Shown: positions 7,833-17,489 of the stretch, in pieces
How the letters are laid out: every line of letters begins with the position of its first letter
Position numbering within the stretch: the first letter of the stretch is position 1
Assembly: GCA_038131955.1 (NCBI GenBank)
Contig: JAYPQK010000012.1
Coordinates: forward strand, 62,001 to 126,000
Length of the DNA: 64,000 bases
Direction of reading: 5' to 3'
DNA from: SHAN690 sp038131955
Lineage (GTDB): Bacteria; Bacteroidota; Bacteroidia; Flavobacteriales_G; Salibacteraceae
Translations under genes and position numbers: made by a program
The notes under the pieces: generated by a model
Database searches by the model: none
Told to the model about the DNA's origin: nothing
Seen by the model: the letters and a program-made list of their open reading frames with translations, nothing else

Positions 7833-9683
7833 ATGGTTGTAGAATACACGGAGGATAACATACGCACGTTAGATTGGTCGGAGCACATTCGTTTGCGCCC
7901 GGGTATGTACATCGGTAAGCTCGGTGATGGAAGCAGTGCTGACGACGGAATCTACATTCTTATTAAGGAGATCCTCGACAACTCGATCGATGAGTTCGTT
8001 ATGGGGAATGGAAAGACCATCGACATTACGATCAAAGGAAACGAGGTGAAGGTGCGCGACTACGGTCGTGGTATTCCACTCGGGAAGGTGATCGATTGCG
8101 TTTCCAAGATCAATACCGGAGGTAAGTACGATTCAAAAGCCTTTAAGAAGTCGGTTGGTTTGAACGGTGTTGGTACCAAGGCGGTGAATGCGCTTTCGTC
8201 CTACTTCAAGGTGGAGTCGGTCCGTGAGGGCAAGATCAAGGCGGCTGAATTCTCAAAAGGAAATCTAAAGGAAGACCACGCGATCGAAGAGACATCGGCT
8301 CGAAAGGGAACGCGCACGACGTTCATTCCTGATGACACGGTGTTCCCAGCATTCACCTTCAAGCATGAGCATGTCGACCGCATGCTGTGGAACTACTGCT
8401 ACCTCAACCGCGGATTGGTCATCAATTTCAACGGGGAGCGCTACGAGTCTGAGAATGGTCTGAGGGACCTTCTGGATCGCAACCTTGACGATGATCCGCT
8501 GTATCCGATCATTCACTTGGAGGGAGAAGACATCGAGGTGGCGATCACCCACACGCAGGGTTATGGCGAAGACTATTACTCGTTCGTCAACGGTCAATAC
8601 ACACCTCAAGGCGGAACGCACCAGGCGGCATTCCGGGAGAGCGTTGCTCGGGTGATCAAGGATTTCTACGGAAAAGGATTTGACCTTCAAGATGTGCGCT
8701 CTTCCATTCATGCAGCAGTAAGCGTCAAGGTGATGGAGCCTGTCTTTGAATCTCAGACCAAGACAAAATTGGGTTCACAGGATGTAGCTCCCGGCGGACC
8801 ATCGATGCGGGCCTTTGTGAACGACTTCTTATCGCGCGAGTTGGACAATTACCTTCACAAGCACCCAGAGGTGGCCGAGCCACTGTTGAGGAAGATCCTT
8901 CAGAACGAGCGCGAGCGAAAGGACATGGCCGGTATCAAGAAGCTGGCGCGTGAGCGAGCTAAGAAGGCCAACCTACACAACAAGAAATTGCGCGACTGTC
9001 GGGTTCACCTGAACGACGACAAAGGAGGAAGAGGAAAGGAGACTTCGATCTTCATTTGCGAGGGAGACTCGGCTTCTGGTTCGATCACTAAGATCCGTGA
9101 CGTGAATACCCAAGCGGTGTTCTCACTCAAGGGTAAGCCGCTCAATACGTACGGTCTCACCAAGAAGATCGTGTATGAGAATGAAGAATTCAACCTCCTG
9201 CAGGCAGCGTTGAACATTGAAGATGGCATCGAAAACTTGCGTTACAATCAAGTGGTCATTGCCACCGATGCCGACGTTGACGGGATGCACATCCGTTTGT
9301 TGTTGATCACCTTCTTCTTGCAGTTCTTCCCGGAGATCGTAAAGCAAGGACATCTCTATGTTTTGCAAACGCCTTTGTTCCGAGTGAGGAACAAGAAGGA
9401 GACGATCTACTGTTATTCCGAAGAAGAGCGTAGGGAAGCCATCGCCAAGTTGGGTAAGAACCCAGAGATCACTCGATTCAAGGGATTAGGTGAGATATCT
9501 CCGGATGAATTCAAGCACTTCATCGGTGCGGACATTCGTTTGGACCCGGTGGTGATCGGTCAGGATGCTGCTTTGAAAGAATTATTGTCGTTCTACATGG
9601 GCAAGAACACGCCGACACGACAGGAATTCATCATCGAGAATTTGAAAGTTGAAAAAGATACACCCGAGGACATCGCTGCTTGA
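7833..9683 (+). CDS. parE: DNA topoisomerase IV subunit B
   Basis: 616 residues from the ATG at 7833; an in-frame TTG two codons upstream is possible. GHKL ATPase domain at the N-terminus (LRPGMYIGKLGDG, EILDNSIDEF, VRDYGRGIPLGK, VGLNGVGTKAVNALS), then the transducer domain. The Toprim region has EGDSASGS and ATDADVDGMHIR for Mg2+ binding and breakage chemistry. The length and the short insert-free Toprim fit the compact ParE/GyrB-like proteins of Bacteroidetes, and the pairing with parC 42 bases downstream supports ParE rather than GyrB. It relaxes and decatenates DNA together with ParC. Confidence 0.93.
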   Translation: MVVEYTEDNIRTLDWSEHIRLRPGMYIGKLGDGSSADDGIYILIKEILDNSIDEFVMGNGKTIDITIKGNEVKVRDYGRGIPLGKVIDCVSKINTGGKYDSKAFKKSVGLNGVGTKAVNALSSYFKVESVREGKIKAAEFSKGNLKEDHAIEETSARKGTRTTFIPDDTVFPAFTFKHEHVDRMLWNYCYLNRGLVINFNGERYESENGLRDLLDRNLDDDPLYPIIHLEGEDIEVAITHTQGYGEDYYSFVNGQYTPQGGTHQAAFRESVARVIKDFYGKGFDLQDVRSSIHAAVSVKVMEPVFESQTKTKLGSQDVAPGGPSMRAFVNDFLSRELDNYLHKHPEVAEPLLRKILQNERERKDMAGIKKLARERAKKANLHNKKLRDCRVHLNDDKGGRGKETSIFICEGDSASGSITKIRDVNTQAVFSLKGKPLNTYGLTKKIVYENEEFNLLQAALNIEDGIENLRYNQVVIATDADVDGMHIRLLLITFFLQFFPEIVKQGHLYVLQTPLFRVRNKKETIYCYSEEERREAIAKLGKNPEITRFKGLGEISPDEFKHFIGADIRLDPVVIGQDAALKELLSFYMGKNTPTRQEFIIENLKVEKDTPEDIAA

Positions 9684-9725
9684 TGCTGAGGGAAGGGAAC
9701 TATTATAGAGTACGCTAGATCAGAA

Positions 9726-12584
9726 ATGAGCGACGAGAACGAAGAATTAGAAGAGAGAGACGAAGAGTTTTCCGAGCAGGAGCAAGGCGAAGAGCTTGAG
9801 AAGGTCATCCACGTCAGTGGCATGTACAAGGACTGGTTCTTGGATTACGCTTCTTACGTGATTCTCGAGCGTGCCGTGCCTCACCTGCACGACGGATTCA
9901 AGCCGGTACAGCGTCGTATCCTCCATTCGATGAAGGAACTGGACGACGGTCGCTACCACAAGGTGGCCAACATCATCGGTAACACCATGAAGTATCACCC
10001 GCACGGCGATGCCTCCATTGGTGATGCGATGGTACAGATCGGGCAAAAGGACCTGTTGATCGATTGCCAGGGAAACTGGGGTAACATCCTCACCGGCGAC
10101 AGCGCTGCAGCTCCGCGATACATCGAGGCGCGACTCACGAAATTTGCGCTGGAGGTACTTTTCAATCCTAAGACCACACAGTGGCAGCTCAGCTACGACG
10201 GGCGTAATAAGGAGCCCATCACGCTTCCGGTGAAGTTCCCAATGCTTTTGGCTTCTGGGGCGGAAGGTATCGCGGTAGGACTTGCCTGTAAGATGCTTCC
10301 TCACAACTTCATCGAACTGATCGATGGTTGCATCAGCAACCTGAAGGGAAAGAAGGTGAAGATCTATCCGGACTTCCCAACCGGGGGAATGGCAGATTTC
10401 TCTGAGTACAATGACGGTCTGCGCGGTGGAAGGATCAAGGTGCGTGCTCGCATCCAGATCGAGGACAAGAGTACCTTGAAGATCACGGAGATCCCTTATA
10501 GCACCACGACCTCATCGTTGATCGACAGTATCCTCAAGGCGAACGATAAGGGGAAGATCAAGATCAAGCGAGTGGAGGACAATACGGCTGAGAACGTAGA
10601 GATCTTGGTTCACTTGGGTACGAACGTTTCTCCCGAAAAGACCATCGACGCGCTTTATGCCTTCTCGGATTGTGAGGTTTCGATCAGTCCGAATGCGGTA
10701 GTCATTCAAGACGACAAGCCGCGCTTCATGGGGGTTAGCGACATGCTGGCGGAAAGCGCGGAGCAGACCAAGCAGCTATTGAAGCTTGAGTTGGAGATCA
10801 AGAAGCGCGAGCTGGAAGAGCAATGGCATTTTGCCTCCTTGGAGAAGATATTCATTGAGAATCGCATATACCGAGATATTGAAGAGTGCGAGACTTGGGA
10901 AGCCATACTTGAGACGATCCACAAAGGACTGAAGCCATTTACGAAGCATCTGCTGCGTGAAGTGACGGATGAGGACGTAACGCGATTGACCGAGATCCGC
11001 ATCAAGCGTATTTCGAAGTTCGACTCTTTCAAGGCGGATGAGCATTTGGCCAAGGTGGAGGAGGAGATCGCAGAGGTGAAGCATCACTTGGCCAATTTGG
11101 TCGATTATGCGATCGCTTACTACAAGCAGCTGAAGAAGAAGTTCAGCGAAGGCAAGGAGCGCAAGACGGAGATTCGTCAGATCGAGCAGATCAATACCAC
11201 CCTTGTCGCGGCCAACAACGTGAAGTTGTACGTAGACCGAGAAGAAGGATTCGTGGGACACGGACTGAAGCGATCAGACTCGGAGTTCGTTACCGATGCT
11301 TCGGATATCGACGACATCATTGTGATTCGCCACGATGGTGTGCTCGTGGTGACGAAGATGTCAGACAAGACATTTGTGGGCAAGGGGGTGCTGTATGTGA
11401 ATACTTGGAAGAAGAATGATCCACGCACCGTGTATAATATGGTGTACCAGGATGGTCCAGGTGGCAGTATCATGATCAAGCGCTTCAATGTCACCTCGAT
11501 CATACGCGACAAGGAATACGACCTGACGAAGGGAACACCAAAGTCTAAGGTCTTGCACCTCACGGCCAATCCGAATGGAGAAGCTGAGGTCATTACGGTG
11601 GTTCATCGTGCGAAGGCCAAGCTCAAGAAGTTGAAGTTCGACTTCGACTTTGCTGAGTTGGACGTGAAGGGCCGAAACGCGAAAGGAAACATCCTGACCA
11701 AGCACGCCGTCAACAAGATCGAACTCAAGGAGAAGGGCGTATCGACCCTTGGGGCGCGCAAGGTATGGTTTGACGAATCAGTCAAGCGACTCAACTATGA
11801 AGGCCGAGGCCGATTGCTTGGTGCCTTCAACGGGGAGGACCGTATTTTGACGATCTCTCAATCCGGTACGTACCGCATGACGGGCATTGACGTCATCACC
11901 AAATTTGATGAGGACATGATCGTCATTGAAAAATGGGATCCGGAGAAGCCGGCTAGCGCGATCTATTTCGAGCCAGAGAAGGAGAATTTGTACGTGAAGC
12001 GCTTCCTAGCGGAAGAGTCTGACAAGGCGGTCAACTTCATTGGTGATCATGAAGAAGCGAAATTGGAGTACATCTCTACCGCTTGGCTTCCAAGAGTGAC
12101 GTTGAAATTCGATCAGCGGAGCAATCAGCGAGAGGATGAGGTCATTGAACTGGCCGAATTCATCAGCGTCAAAGGCCTCAAGGCACTTGGAAATCGTTTG
12201 ACGAAGTACAAGATCAAGTCGATCGAAGACATGGAGCCGCTGCCGCATGAGAACGACAAGCAGAACGAGAGCGAAGGAGGGAACGAGGCAGATGACGAAC
12301 CGGAGCCTGTTGAATCTCAACCTCAACCTCAAGAGGAAGTAGAGGAGAAGGAGAAAGAGGAGACGAAAGAGACGGTCTCGTCGAAGGCTGCGGCTGAATC
12401 ATCGAAAAAAGAGGAGGAGAAGCCAGTCCCGAAGGCTGAGAAAGCGTCTTCTGAAAGCAAGCCACAGGTGGAGGAGAAAAAGGAATCTGCCAAACCTGCG
12501 AAGGAGGAAAAATCGGAAAAGCCATCCAAGGGTGGCGATGATGATTCTTTCGGTGCGGGCACTCAGATTACGCTTGAGCTCTGA
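9726..12584 (+). CDS. parC: DNA topoisomerase IV subunit A
   Basis: 952 residues. The breakage-reunion domain begins near residue 27 and has FKPVQRRILHSM, KYHPHGDASIGDAM and the active-site tyrosine in AAAPRYIEARLTKFA (Tyr132). A coiled-coil arm follows, then a beta-pinwheel C-terminal domain from about 520 (VKLYVDREEGFVGHGLK onward). Residues about 840-940 are an unusual Glu/Lys/Ser/Pro-rich, low-complexity linker, and the chain ends in a conserved-looking FGAGTQITLEL. An acidic N-terminal extension (residues 1-25) precedes the catalytic part. ParC cuts and rejoins DNA during decatenation of daughter chromosomes; it forms an operon with parE. Confidence 0.95.
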   Translation: MSDENEELEERDEEFSEQEQGEELEKVIHVSGMYKDWFLDYASYVILERAVPHLHDGFKPVQRRILHSMKELDDGRYHKVANIIGNTMKYHPHGDASIGDAMVQIGQKDLLIDCQGNWGNILTGDSAAAPRYIEARLTKFALEVLFNPKTTQWQLSYDGRNKEPITLPVKFPMLLASGAEGIAVGLACKMLPHNFIELIDGCISNLKGKKVKIYPDFPTGGMADFSEYNDGLRGGRIKVRARIQIEDKSTLKITEIPYSTTTSSLIDSILKANDKGKIKIKRVEDNTAENVEILVHLGTNVSPEKTIDALYAFSDCEVSISPNAVVIQDDKPRFMGVSDMLAESAEQTKQLLKLELEIKKRELEEQWHFASLEKIFIENRIYRDIEECETWEAILETIHKGLKPFTKHLLREVTDEDVTRLTEIRIKRISKFDSFKADEHLAKVEEEIAEVKHHLANLVDYAIAYYKQLKKKFSEGKERKTEIRQIEQINTTLVAANNVKLYVDREEGFVGHGLKRSDSEFVTDASDIDDIIVIRHDGVLVVTKMSDKTFVGKGVLYVNTWKKNDPRTVYNMVYQDGPGGSIMIKRFNVTSIIRDKEYDLTKGTPKSKVLHLTANPNGEAEVITVVHRAKAKLKKLKFDFDFAELDVKGRNAKGNILTKHAVNKIELKEKGVSTLGARKVWFDESVKRLNYEGRGRLLGAFNGEDRILTISQSGTYRMTGIDVITKFDEDMIVIEKWDPEKPASAIYFEPEKENLYVKRFLAEESDKAVNFIGDHEEAKLEYISTAWLPRVTLKFDQRSNQREDEVIELAEFISVKGLKALGNRLTKYKIKSIEDMEPLPHENDKQNESEGGNEADDEPEPVESQPQPQEEVEEKEKEETKETVSSKAAAESSKKEEEKPVPKAEKASSESKPQVEEKKESAKPAKEEKSEKPSKGGDDDSFGAGTQITLEL

Positions 12585-12615
12585 TTCTGTGTTTATTTGC
12601 ATCCTACTCGAACTA

Positions 12616-14193
12616 ATGAGATACATCTTTACCCTTGCCGCGGCGCTATTTAGCGCGGGTCTTTTTGCCCAGCCTGTTACGGAGAATTTCAACATCGAAT
12701 TGATGGCCCAATACACCTTCACTCAAGAGCTGAGTGATGTGTGGGGTTATGTGGATGAAGAAGGCAACGAATACGCGATCGTAGGTCGTCAGGCTGGTGT
12801 TTCTGTCATCAATGTTACCGATACCGGGAACTTGTTTTCTGTAGGTGAGTTCAACGGCAACTGGACCGTGTGGCGTGACATCAAGGTGTGGGAAGATCAC
12901 GCCTATGTGACCTGCGATGCTTGTGGCAATGGTCTGTTGATCATCGATCTATCGCCACTTCCTCAGTCGACTTCACTTCCTTATACCTACTACACCGGCG
13001 ATACTTTTCAGTTTCAGTCGGCGCACAATATCTATATAGACGAGCACGGTGTGGCGTACATCACGGGTGCTAATCACTCGGCGGGTGGCGCGATCTTTTT
13101 GGATCTGACCCAAGATCCGATGGCTCCGGTAGAACTTGGCAAGTACGACAACAACTACCTCCACGACGCTGTAGTTCGCGGGGATACCATGTGGGGTTCG
13201 GCCGTGTACATCGGTGAGGCGCAAGCGATCGATGTCTCTGACAAGGAGAACCCTCAATTGATCTCGTCATGGAAAACACCGAGTGCCTTTACGCACAACA
13301 TCTGGTTCTCTGACGATAATAACTATGTCTATACCACCGATGAAGTGGTAGACGGAAGCATTGGCGCTTACGACGTTTCTGACGTAATGAATCCGACTGA
13401 GGTGGACGTTTGGAGTCCGAAGGAGCCGGAGATCATTCCTCACAATACGCATTTCATGGACGATTTTCTGATCACATCGCACTATACCATCGGTGTCAGT
13501 ATTGTGAGTGTTCTGCGTCCAAACAACATGCTGGAGGTTGGGCGTTATGATACTTCTCCCAGCTATAATGGCGGTACCTTCAACGGTTGCTGGGGAGCCT
13601 ATCCATGGCTTCCGTCAGGTAAGCTACTGGCTACAGATATTGAGACTGGACTGTATGTGTTCAAGCCCGCCTATCTGCACGGCTGCTACTTAGAAGGCGA
13701 GGTGTACGACGTACATACGGGAGATCCGATCTTCTTCCCGACCATCGAGATCCTGGGTGATTCAGTTGAGACTGAAGGTGATATCACCGGAGACTATGCC
13801 CTTTCTATGATCGATTCGGGCATGTATTCCATCAAGGTGTCTGCGGACGGATACTATGACACGATCATTACCGGTGTTGTATTGAAGAATGGTGAAGTGA
13901 CCATCCAGGACGTAGGCATGAGCAACTGGCCAACGGGCGTTCGTGAAGCTTCTTTGGAGGTAGCGGTGACCGTCTTCCCGAATCCTGCGAAGGATGTGGT
14001 TCAAGTTAGAGCCACTGAAGCGATCGAGTCGATCCGGGTCTATGATCTCTCAGGACATGTAGTTGATCTAGGTGCTCAAGTGCTTCGCTCCAACGCTTCT
14101 CAATTGGATGTTTCGGCATTAAGTGCTGGCATCTACATGGTAGAAGTTCGCACGACCTCAGGCGTGAAGCTCGAGCGACTCAGCATCATGTAA
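12616..14193 (+). CDS. Choice-of-anchor B (LVIVD-repeat) protein with T9SS sorting domain
   Basis: 525 residues from the ATG at 12616 (MRYIFTLAAALFSAGLFAQ, signal peptide). An earlier frame start would overlap parC and disrupt the signal peptide. Residues about 20-375 hold LVIVD-type beta-propeller repeats (YAIVGRQAGVSVINVTD, AQAIDVSDKENPQLISSWKT, SIGAYDVSDVMNPTEVDVWS) typical of the choice-of-anchor B family. A carboxypeptidase-regulatory-like domain lies at about 380-450 (GCYLEGEVYDVHTGDPIFFP). The last 75 residues (VFPNPAKDVVQVRA ... SAGIYMVEVRTTSGVKLERL) are a type A type IX sorting domain, so the protein is secreted and cell-attached. The substrate is unknown. TTTATTTG at 12592-12599 is a near match to a -7 promoter box. 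Confidence 0.88.
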   Translation: MRYIFTLAAALFSAGLFAQPVTENFNIELMAQYTFTQELSDVWGYVDEEGNEYAIVGRQAGVSVINVTDTGNLFSVGEFNGNWTVWRDIKVWEDHAYVTCDACGNGLLIIDLSPLPQSTSLPYTYYTGDTFQFQSAHNIYIDEHGVAYITGANHSAGGAIFLDLTQDPMAPVELGKYDNNYLHDAVVRGDTMWGSAVYIGEAQAIDVSDKENPQLISSWKTPSAFTHNIWFSDDNNYVYTTDEVVDGSIGAYDVSDVMNPTEVDVWSPKEPEIIPHNTHFMDDFLITSHYTIGVSIVSVLRPNNMLEVGRYDTSPSYNGGTFNGCWGAYPWLPSGKLLATDIETGLYVFKPAYLHGCYLEGEVYDVHTGDPIFFPTIEILGDSVETEGDITGDYALSMIDSGMYSIKVSADGYYDTIITGVVLKNGEVTIQDVGMSNWPTGVREASLEVAVTVFPNPAKDVVQVRATEAIESIRVYDLSGHVVDLGAQVLRSNASQLDVSALSAGIYMVEVRTTSGVKLERLSIM

Positions 14194-14202
14194 AGCATCT
14201 TC

Positions 14203-14210
14203 TACCTTTG
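14203..14210 (+). promoter_or_regulatory. -7 promoter box (TACCTTTG) for the TRIC fragment
   Basis: TACCTTTG matches the Bacteroidetes TAnnTTTG consensus exactly and ends 4 bases before the ATG at 14215. I see no TTG box at the right distance upstream, so support is the -7 element only. Confidence 0.4.
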
Positions 14211-14214
14211 TCCG

Positions 14215-14481
14215 ATGGAGTGGACAGTCTTCGGCGTACTTGATATCCTTGGAACCTTGGCGTTTGCTGTTTCTGGAGCGACTCTGGCGATCAAGAAACG
14301 ATTCGACGTTTTTGGTGTCTATGTACTGGCATTTGTAACTTCTGTTGGTGGAGGCACGGTTCGAGATCTTCTCATCGGGGATACGCCCGTCGAGTGGATG
14401 AACAACAACCTCCTCATCGCCACAATCGTGATAGGAGCCAGCTCGGTTCTGCTCTTCAATCCCTTGATGATATCGCCATAG
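14215..14481 (+). pseudogene. Truncated TRIC/UPF0126 cation-channel-like membrane protein
   Basis: 88 residues. The sequence MEWTVFGVLDILGTLAFAVS ... VTSVGGGTVRDLLIGDTPVEWM is the first repeat of the trimeric intracellular cation channel family (bacterial YicG/UPF0126, usually about 200 residues with two such repeats). Homology stops at about LLFN (near 14460), just where the family continues with a conserved loop and helix, and the frame ends soon after at 14481. The second repeat is missing. The start and the promoter are intact, so the simplest reading is a 3' deletion that joined this gene to the tail of a convergent gene. A functional single-repeat form cannot be excluded. Confidence 0.7.
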
Positions 14482-14981
14482 AGAAAGGCAAGCATTTCAT
14501 CGATGCGTTCTCCGGCTTCGTACTTGTCTTTTGGAGGGGACGCGGTCGTCTTCCTGTCTTGCTCACTTTCAGGAATGGGCTGGTAATTCTCATCTTTTCC
14601 CGAAGGTCGCTGATCTACCGTCTTGCCGCGATTCACCTTTTCCAACTCCTGATGGATACTCTGAATCAGTTGGCCCTGTTAACCTCGATGCCAAGCGAGA
14701 TGAACGGCTTCGTCATAGGCTTTCTTGGCTTCCTCGATCTTTCCGGCATGAACAAAGCTTTTTGCCACGTTGATTTTATCGTTAAAGGCCTTGCCACGAC
14801 CGGCTTGGGTTGCCTCGATCTTGGTCGCTCCGAGGAGGTCGTTGATGTTTCGGATGACCTCAAGCGGACTCAGCTCTGCTTTTTGGATGAGTTGATTAGG
14901 GTTGGAATATTGTCCTTGCGCCCAGCCGTTTGAGGAAATGAGCAGTAGGCATGTGGTGGTGATCACGGTGAATCAAATCAT
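14456..14981 (-). pseudogene. Broken secreted-protein gene with two nonsense codons
   Basis: Reading leftward from the ATG at 14981, codon 3 is TGA (14973-14975). The same frame continues as FTVITTTCLLLISSNGWAQ, a clear signal peptide, and then as a helical, charged protein (LIQKAELSPLEVIRNINDLL, SFVHAGKIEEAKKAYDEAVH). A second in-frame stop, TAA, lies at 14679-14681, after AWHRG. Beyond it the frame stays open (QLIQSIHQELEKVNRGKTVD onward) and runs into antisense TRIC sequence near 14456. Both stops are explained by single C-to-T changes (CGA to TGA, CAA to TAA). The 3' end seems to be lost as well. The family is not recognised. Confidence 0.65.
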
Positions 14982-15043
14982 CAGCCGCTAAGATAATTCC
15001 TGTACAGGTGTTTACCAACGATAATGGAACTTACATTTATGCC

Positions 15044-15835
15044 ATGCAAAAGAGATGGATTGCGACCTTAGTGCTGTTCACAGGCCTGATGACCTCGCTG
15101 GTGGCACAGCCGAATGCCTTTCACTATGAGTTGGATGCATGGATGGCCAAACGGGTCTCCGAGGAAGGCGTCAGCTATCAATTCTACTCGATTCAGCGAC
15201 CGGTGTGGGATTCTAAGGGTCCACAGATTTCGGATCTGCAATCTGCAGTCGAAGGAATCCTCGCTCCAGTAAGTTATAACGCAAAAGAGCTAATGACGGA
15301 GCTTAAGGCTGTTCCTCTTACGGACCTTATGACAGAGAGGCAGATCCGCGAGATGTTGATCGCTAAGGCAGGGATGGCTGCGTCGCCGCCAAAACGGACT
15401 GAATTTGTGAGTACCATGCACTTGATCAAGGTGGAAGTGTCTGTGGAAGGTGAGGCATGGTTGAATGTGGAACGCATGCACGAGCAACTCAACCATGGAG
15501 TAGAGCAGCATAGTCGTGAGTACGCTTGTTATTCCTACGATAACGCTTCACGATTGACGCTCGGACATTTGGGTAGCAAGCAGATACTGAAATGCGTGTT
15601 GGCTGAAGAGAAGAAAATGGAAACGTGGAAAGAGGTGATCGCCTCTGAATGGATCAAAGATTATCAGAAGGGCCTTGGTTGTGAGAATCGTGTGGCGCGC
15701 ATCACGGAAACTACAATCTCAGTTTTGCCGATGCAACTGCAGAGCGTTTTGCCGAAGCGAGCTCAGCGGGAACAGTATGAACTATTGATCGAGCGATCCT
15801 GCTTTGAGAATGACCAACTCTGCCAATCCAAATAA
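15044..15835 (+). CDS. Hypothetical secreted protein
   Basis: 263 residues from the ATG at 15044 (MQKRWIATLVLFTGLMTSLVAQ, signal peptide; a longer frame from 15008 adds 12 residues before it). The mature part is mixed alpha/beta with four cysteines late in the chain (CYSY, KCVLAEE, GLGCENR, SCFEND, CQSK region). No domain is recognised. It is the first of a rightward run and ends 8 bases before lgt, so it may share the lgt transcript. Confidence 0.6.
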   Translation: MQKRWIATLVLFTGLMTSLVAQPNAFHYELDAWMAKRVSEEGVSYQFYSIQRPVWDSKGPQISDLQSAVEGILAPVSYNAKELMTELKAVPLTDLMTERQIREMLIAKAGMAASPPKRTEFVSTMHLIKVEVSVEGEAWLNVERMHEQLNHGVEQHSREYACYSYDNASRLTLGHLGSKQILKCVLAEEKKMETWKEVIASEWIKDYQKGLGCENRVARITETTISVLPMQLQSVLPKRAQREQYELLIERSCFENDQLCQSK

Positions 15836-15843
15836 GCTGGACT

Positions 15844-16620
15844 ATGCACCCTAAACTCCTTGAGATCGGTGACTTTGTCATCTACATGTACGGTTTTATG
15901 ATCGTGCTAGGGGCGGGATTGGCCTACTGGTTCTTGTCTGAGCAGGCGAAGAAGAAGTACGGTGTGGATCCCGACAAGATCAGTTCACTGCTCGTTTGGA
16001 TATTCATCACGGCGTTCGTTGGTGGTAAGATCTTCTTCTACCTCGAGGATCCGGATATTTACTTGGAGGACCCATCAAGGATGTTTGATAACATCGGAAA
16101 CGGTTTTGTCTTTTTTGGCTCCTTGTTGTTCGCCGTACCGACCACCATTTGGTTTTTCATCAAGGAAAAGTGGGATGTCTGGGGGATGCTCGACCTGCTC
16201 GCTTTTACCACGCTCATTGTGCATGCTTTTGGTCGACTGGGCTGCTTCTTTGCGGGATGTTGTCACGGTATTCCTACCGAAGGAGGCTGGGGGCTGACCT
16301 TCACTGATCCTGCCTCGCAGGCCGAGCCATTGGGCATTCCGTTGCATCCCACGCAGCTCTACAGCGTGGTGATGTTGGCCAGCATCTTTTACTTCCTCTA
16401 TCGGTTCCGCGCGAAGAAGAAGTTCGATGGACAGATATTCATCCTCTATGTCATTCTCTATTCGATCGGTCGATCGATCATCGAGGTCTTTCGAGGCGAT
16501 GAGGCTAGGGGATACATCATCGATGGGATATTGACTCATTCCCAATTCATCTCTCTGTTGCTGGTATTGGCCATGATCGGCTTGTATTTCTGGCGAAAAG
16601 GAAAAGCACGGGTAGATTGA
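15844..16620 (+). CDS. lgt: Prolipoprotein diacylglyceryl transferase
   Basis: 258 residues with about seven membrane segments. Key motifs: HAFGRLGCFFAGCCHGIPT (the conserved catalytic region including the R-x-GC-x-x-AGCCxG block), PLHPTQLYSV, and YSIGRSIIEVFRGDEARG. Lgt transfers diacylglycerol from phosphatidylglycerol to the lipobox cysteine of prolipoproteins at the inner membrane. Several lipoproteins in this window (for example 23592, 44432 and the gene starting at 53239) would be substrates. The C-terminal GKARVD tail is short, as usual. Confidence 0.95.
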   Translation: MHPKLLEIGDFVIYMYGFMIVLGAGLAYWFLSEQAKKKYGVDPDKISSLLVWIFITAFVGGKIFFYLEDPDIYLEDPSRMFDNIGNGFVFFGSLLFAVPTTIWFFIKEKWDVWGMLDLLAFTTLIVHAFGRLGCFFAGCCHGIPTEGGWGLTFTDPASQAEPLGIPLHPTQLYSVVMLASIFYFLYRFRAKKKFDGQIFILYVILYSIGRSIIEVFRGDEARGYIIDGILTHSQFISLLLVLAMIGLYFWRKGKARVD

Positions 16621-16621
16621 T

Positions 16622-17443
16622 ATGCGCTCTCTAAAGAGACTTAAGTACAAGTTCAAGAATTGGTTTCATGATCTGAAATTCTTCATTGCCGGACAGGATA
16701 GTCTCGTCTATCGTTGGATTGCACTTGGTCGGTATCGACCAAAGAGGGGGTCGGTGGAAGATATGATCGATCGTTTTTCTCGATCCAAGGAGCACTTTCA
16801 ATTGATTCAGATCGGGGCGAATGATGGAATGACGCACGATCCTGTCTATCGTTTTGTCAAGCGAGATCGGTGGAATGCACTTTTGTTTGAGCCCCAACCT
16901 TCTGTCGTGGAGCGTTATTTACGCCCGGTATACCGAAAGTACCCTAAGGTCAAGATTGTGAATGCCGCGATCGGATACGAAGATGGTCGAGCCAGTATCT
17001 ATACCATCTCCTTTAGCCAAGATCGTTGGGCTACGGGATTGACAAGGTTTGACCGCGAACTGTTACTTGACCTGATCCGTTCGGGAAGATTAGACCGTCG
17101 ATTGAAGCGCTACGGAATTGAGGGGCCTACGGATCATGAAGATTGGGTGTCGGAGAAACAGATTTCCGTCCGGAGTTTGAGCTCAGTCGTTGACGAATAC
17201 AACCTCGACCAAGTGGATCTTATGATGATCGATACAGAAGGTTTTGATCACGAGGTGTTGAAGATGGTCAATATGGACCGGCTTCTGCCCAACTTGATCG
17301 TGTTTGAGGATATGCACATTGGGCAGCCGGACTATTCAGAGTGCGTGGAGCGCTTACGACGATATGGGTATGCCACCCATCGGATCGGTCCGAACACGGT
17401 CGCATGGCAAGAGGAGTTGTCGCAATTCGTACCGTGGGGCTAG
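16622..17443 (+). CDS. FkbM family methyltransferase
   Basis: 273 residues, starting one base after the lgt stop. SAM-binding Rossmann fold: FQLIQIGANDGMTHDPVYRF (motif I), WNALLFEPQPSVVERY, IVNAAIGYEDG, and VDLMMIDTEGFDHEVLKMV (the typical FkbM D-x-EGxD block). FkbM enzymes O-methylate sugars or small molecules, often in polysaccharide loci. The substrate is not predictable here; the CDP-sugar locus lies 14 kb away. It may be co-transcribed with lgt because of the tight spacing. Confidence 0.85.
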   Translation: MRSLKRLKYKFKNWFHDLKFFIAGQDSLVYRWIALGRYRPKRGSVEDMIDRFSRSKEHFQLIQIGANDGMTHDPVYRFVKRDRWNALLFEPQPSVVERYLRPVYRKYPKVKIVNAAIGYEDGRASIYTISFSQDRWATGLTRFDRELLLDLIRSGRLDRRLKRYGIEGPTDHEDWVSEKQISVRSLSSVVDEYNLDQVDLMMIDTEGFDHEVLKMVNMDRLLPNLIVFEDMHIGQPDYSECVERLRRYGYATHRIGPNTVAWQEELSQFVPWG

Positions 17444-17489
17444 CTTTCCCGACCTCTATGCTGTAAACTTGTGGAAAATTGAAAGGACC

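Noticed and set aside
15008..15043. Longer N-terminus for the hypothetical secreted protein before lgt
   Set aside because: The extra 12 residues precede a complete signal peptide beginning at 15044.
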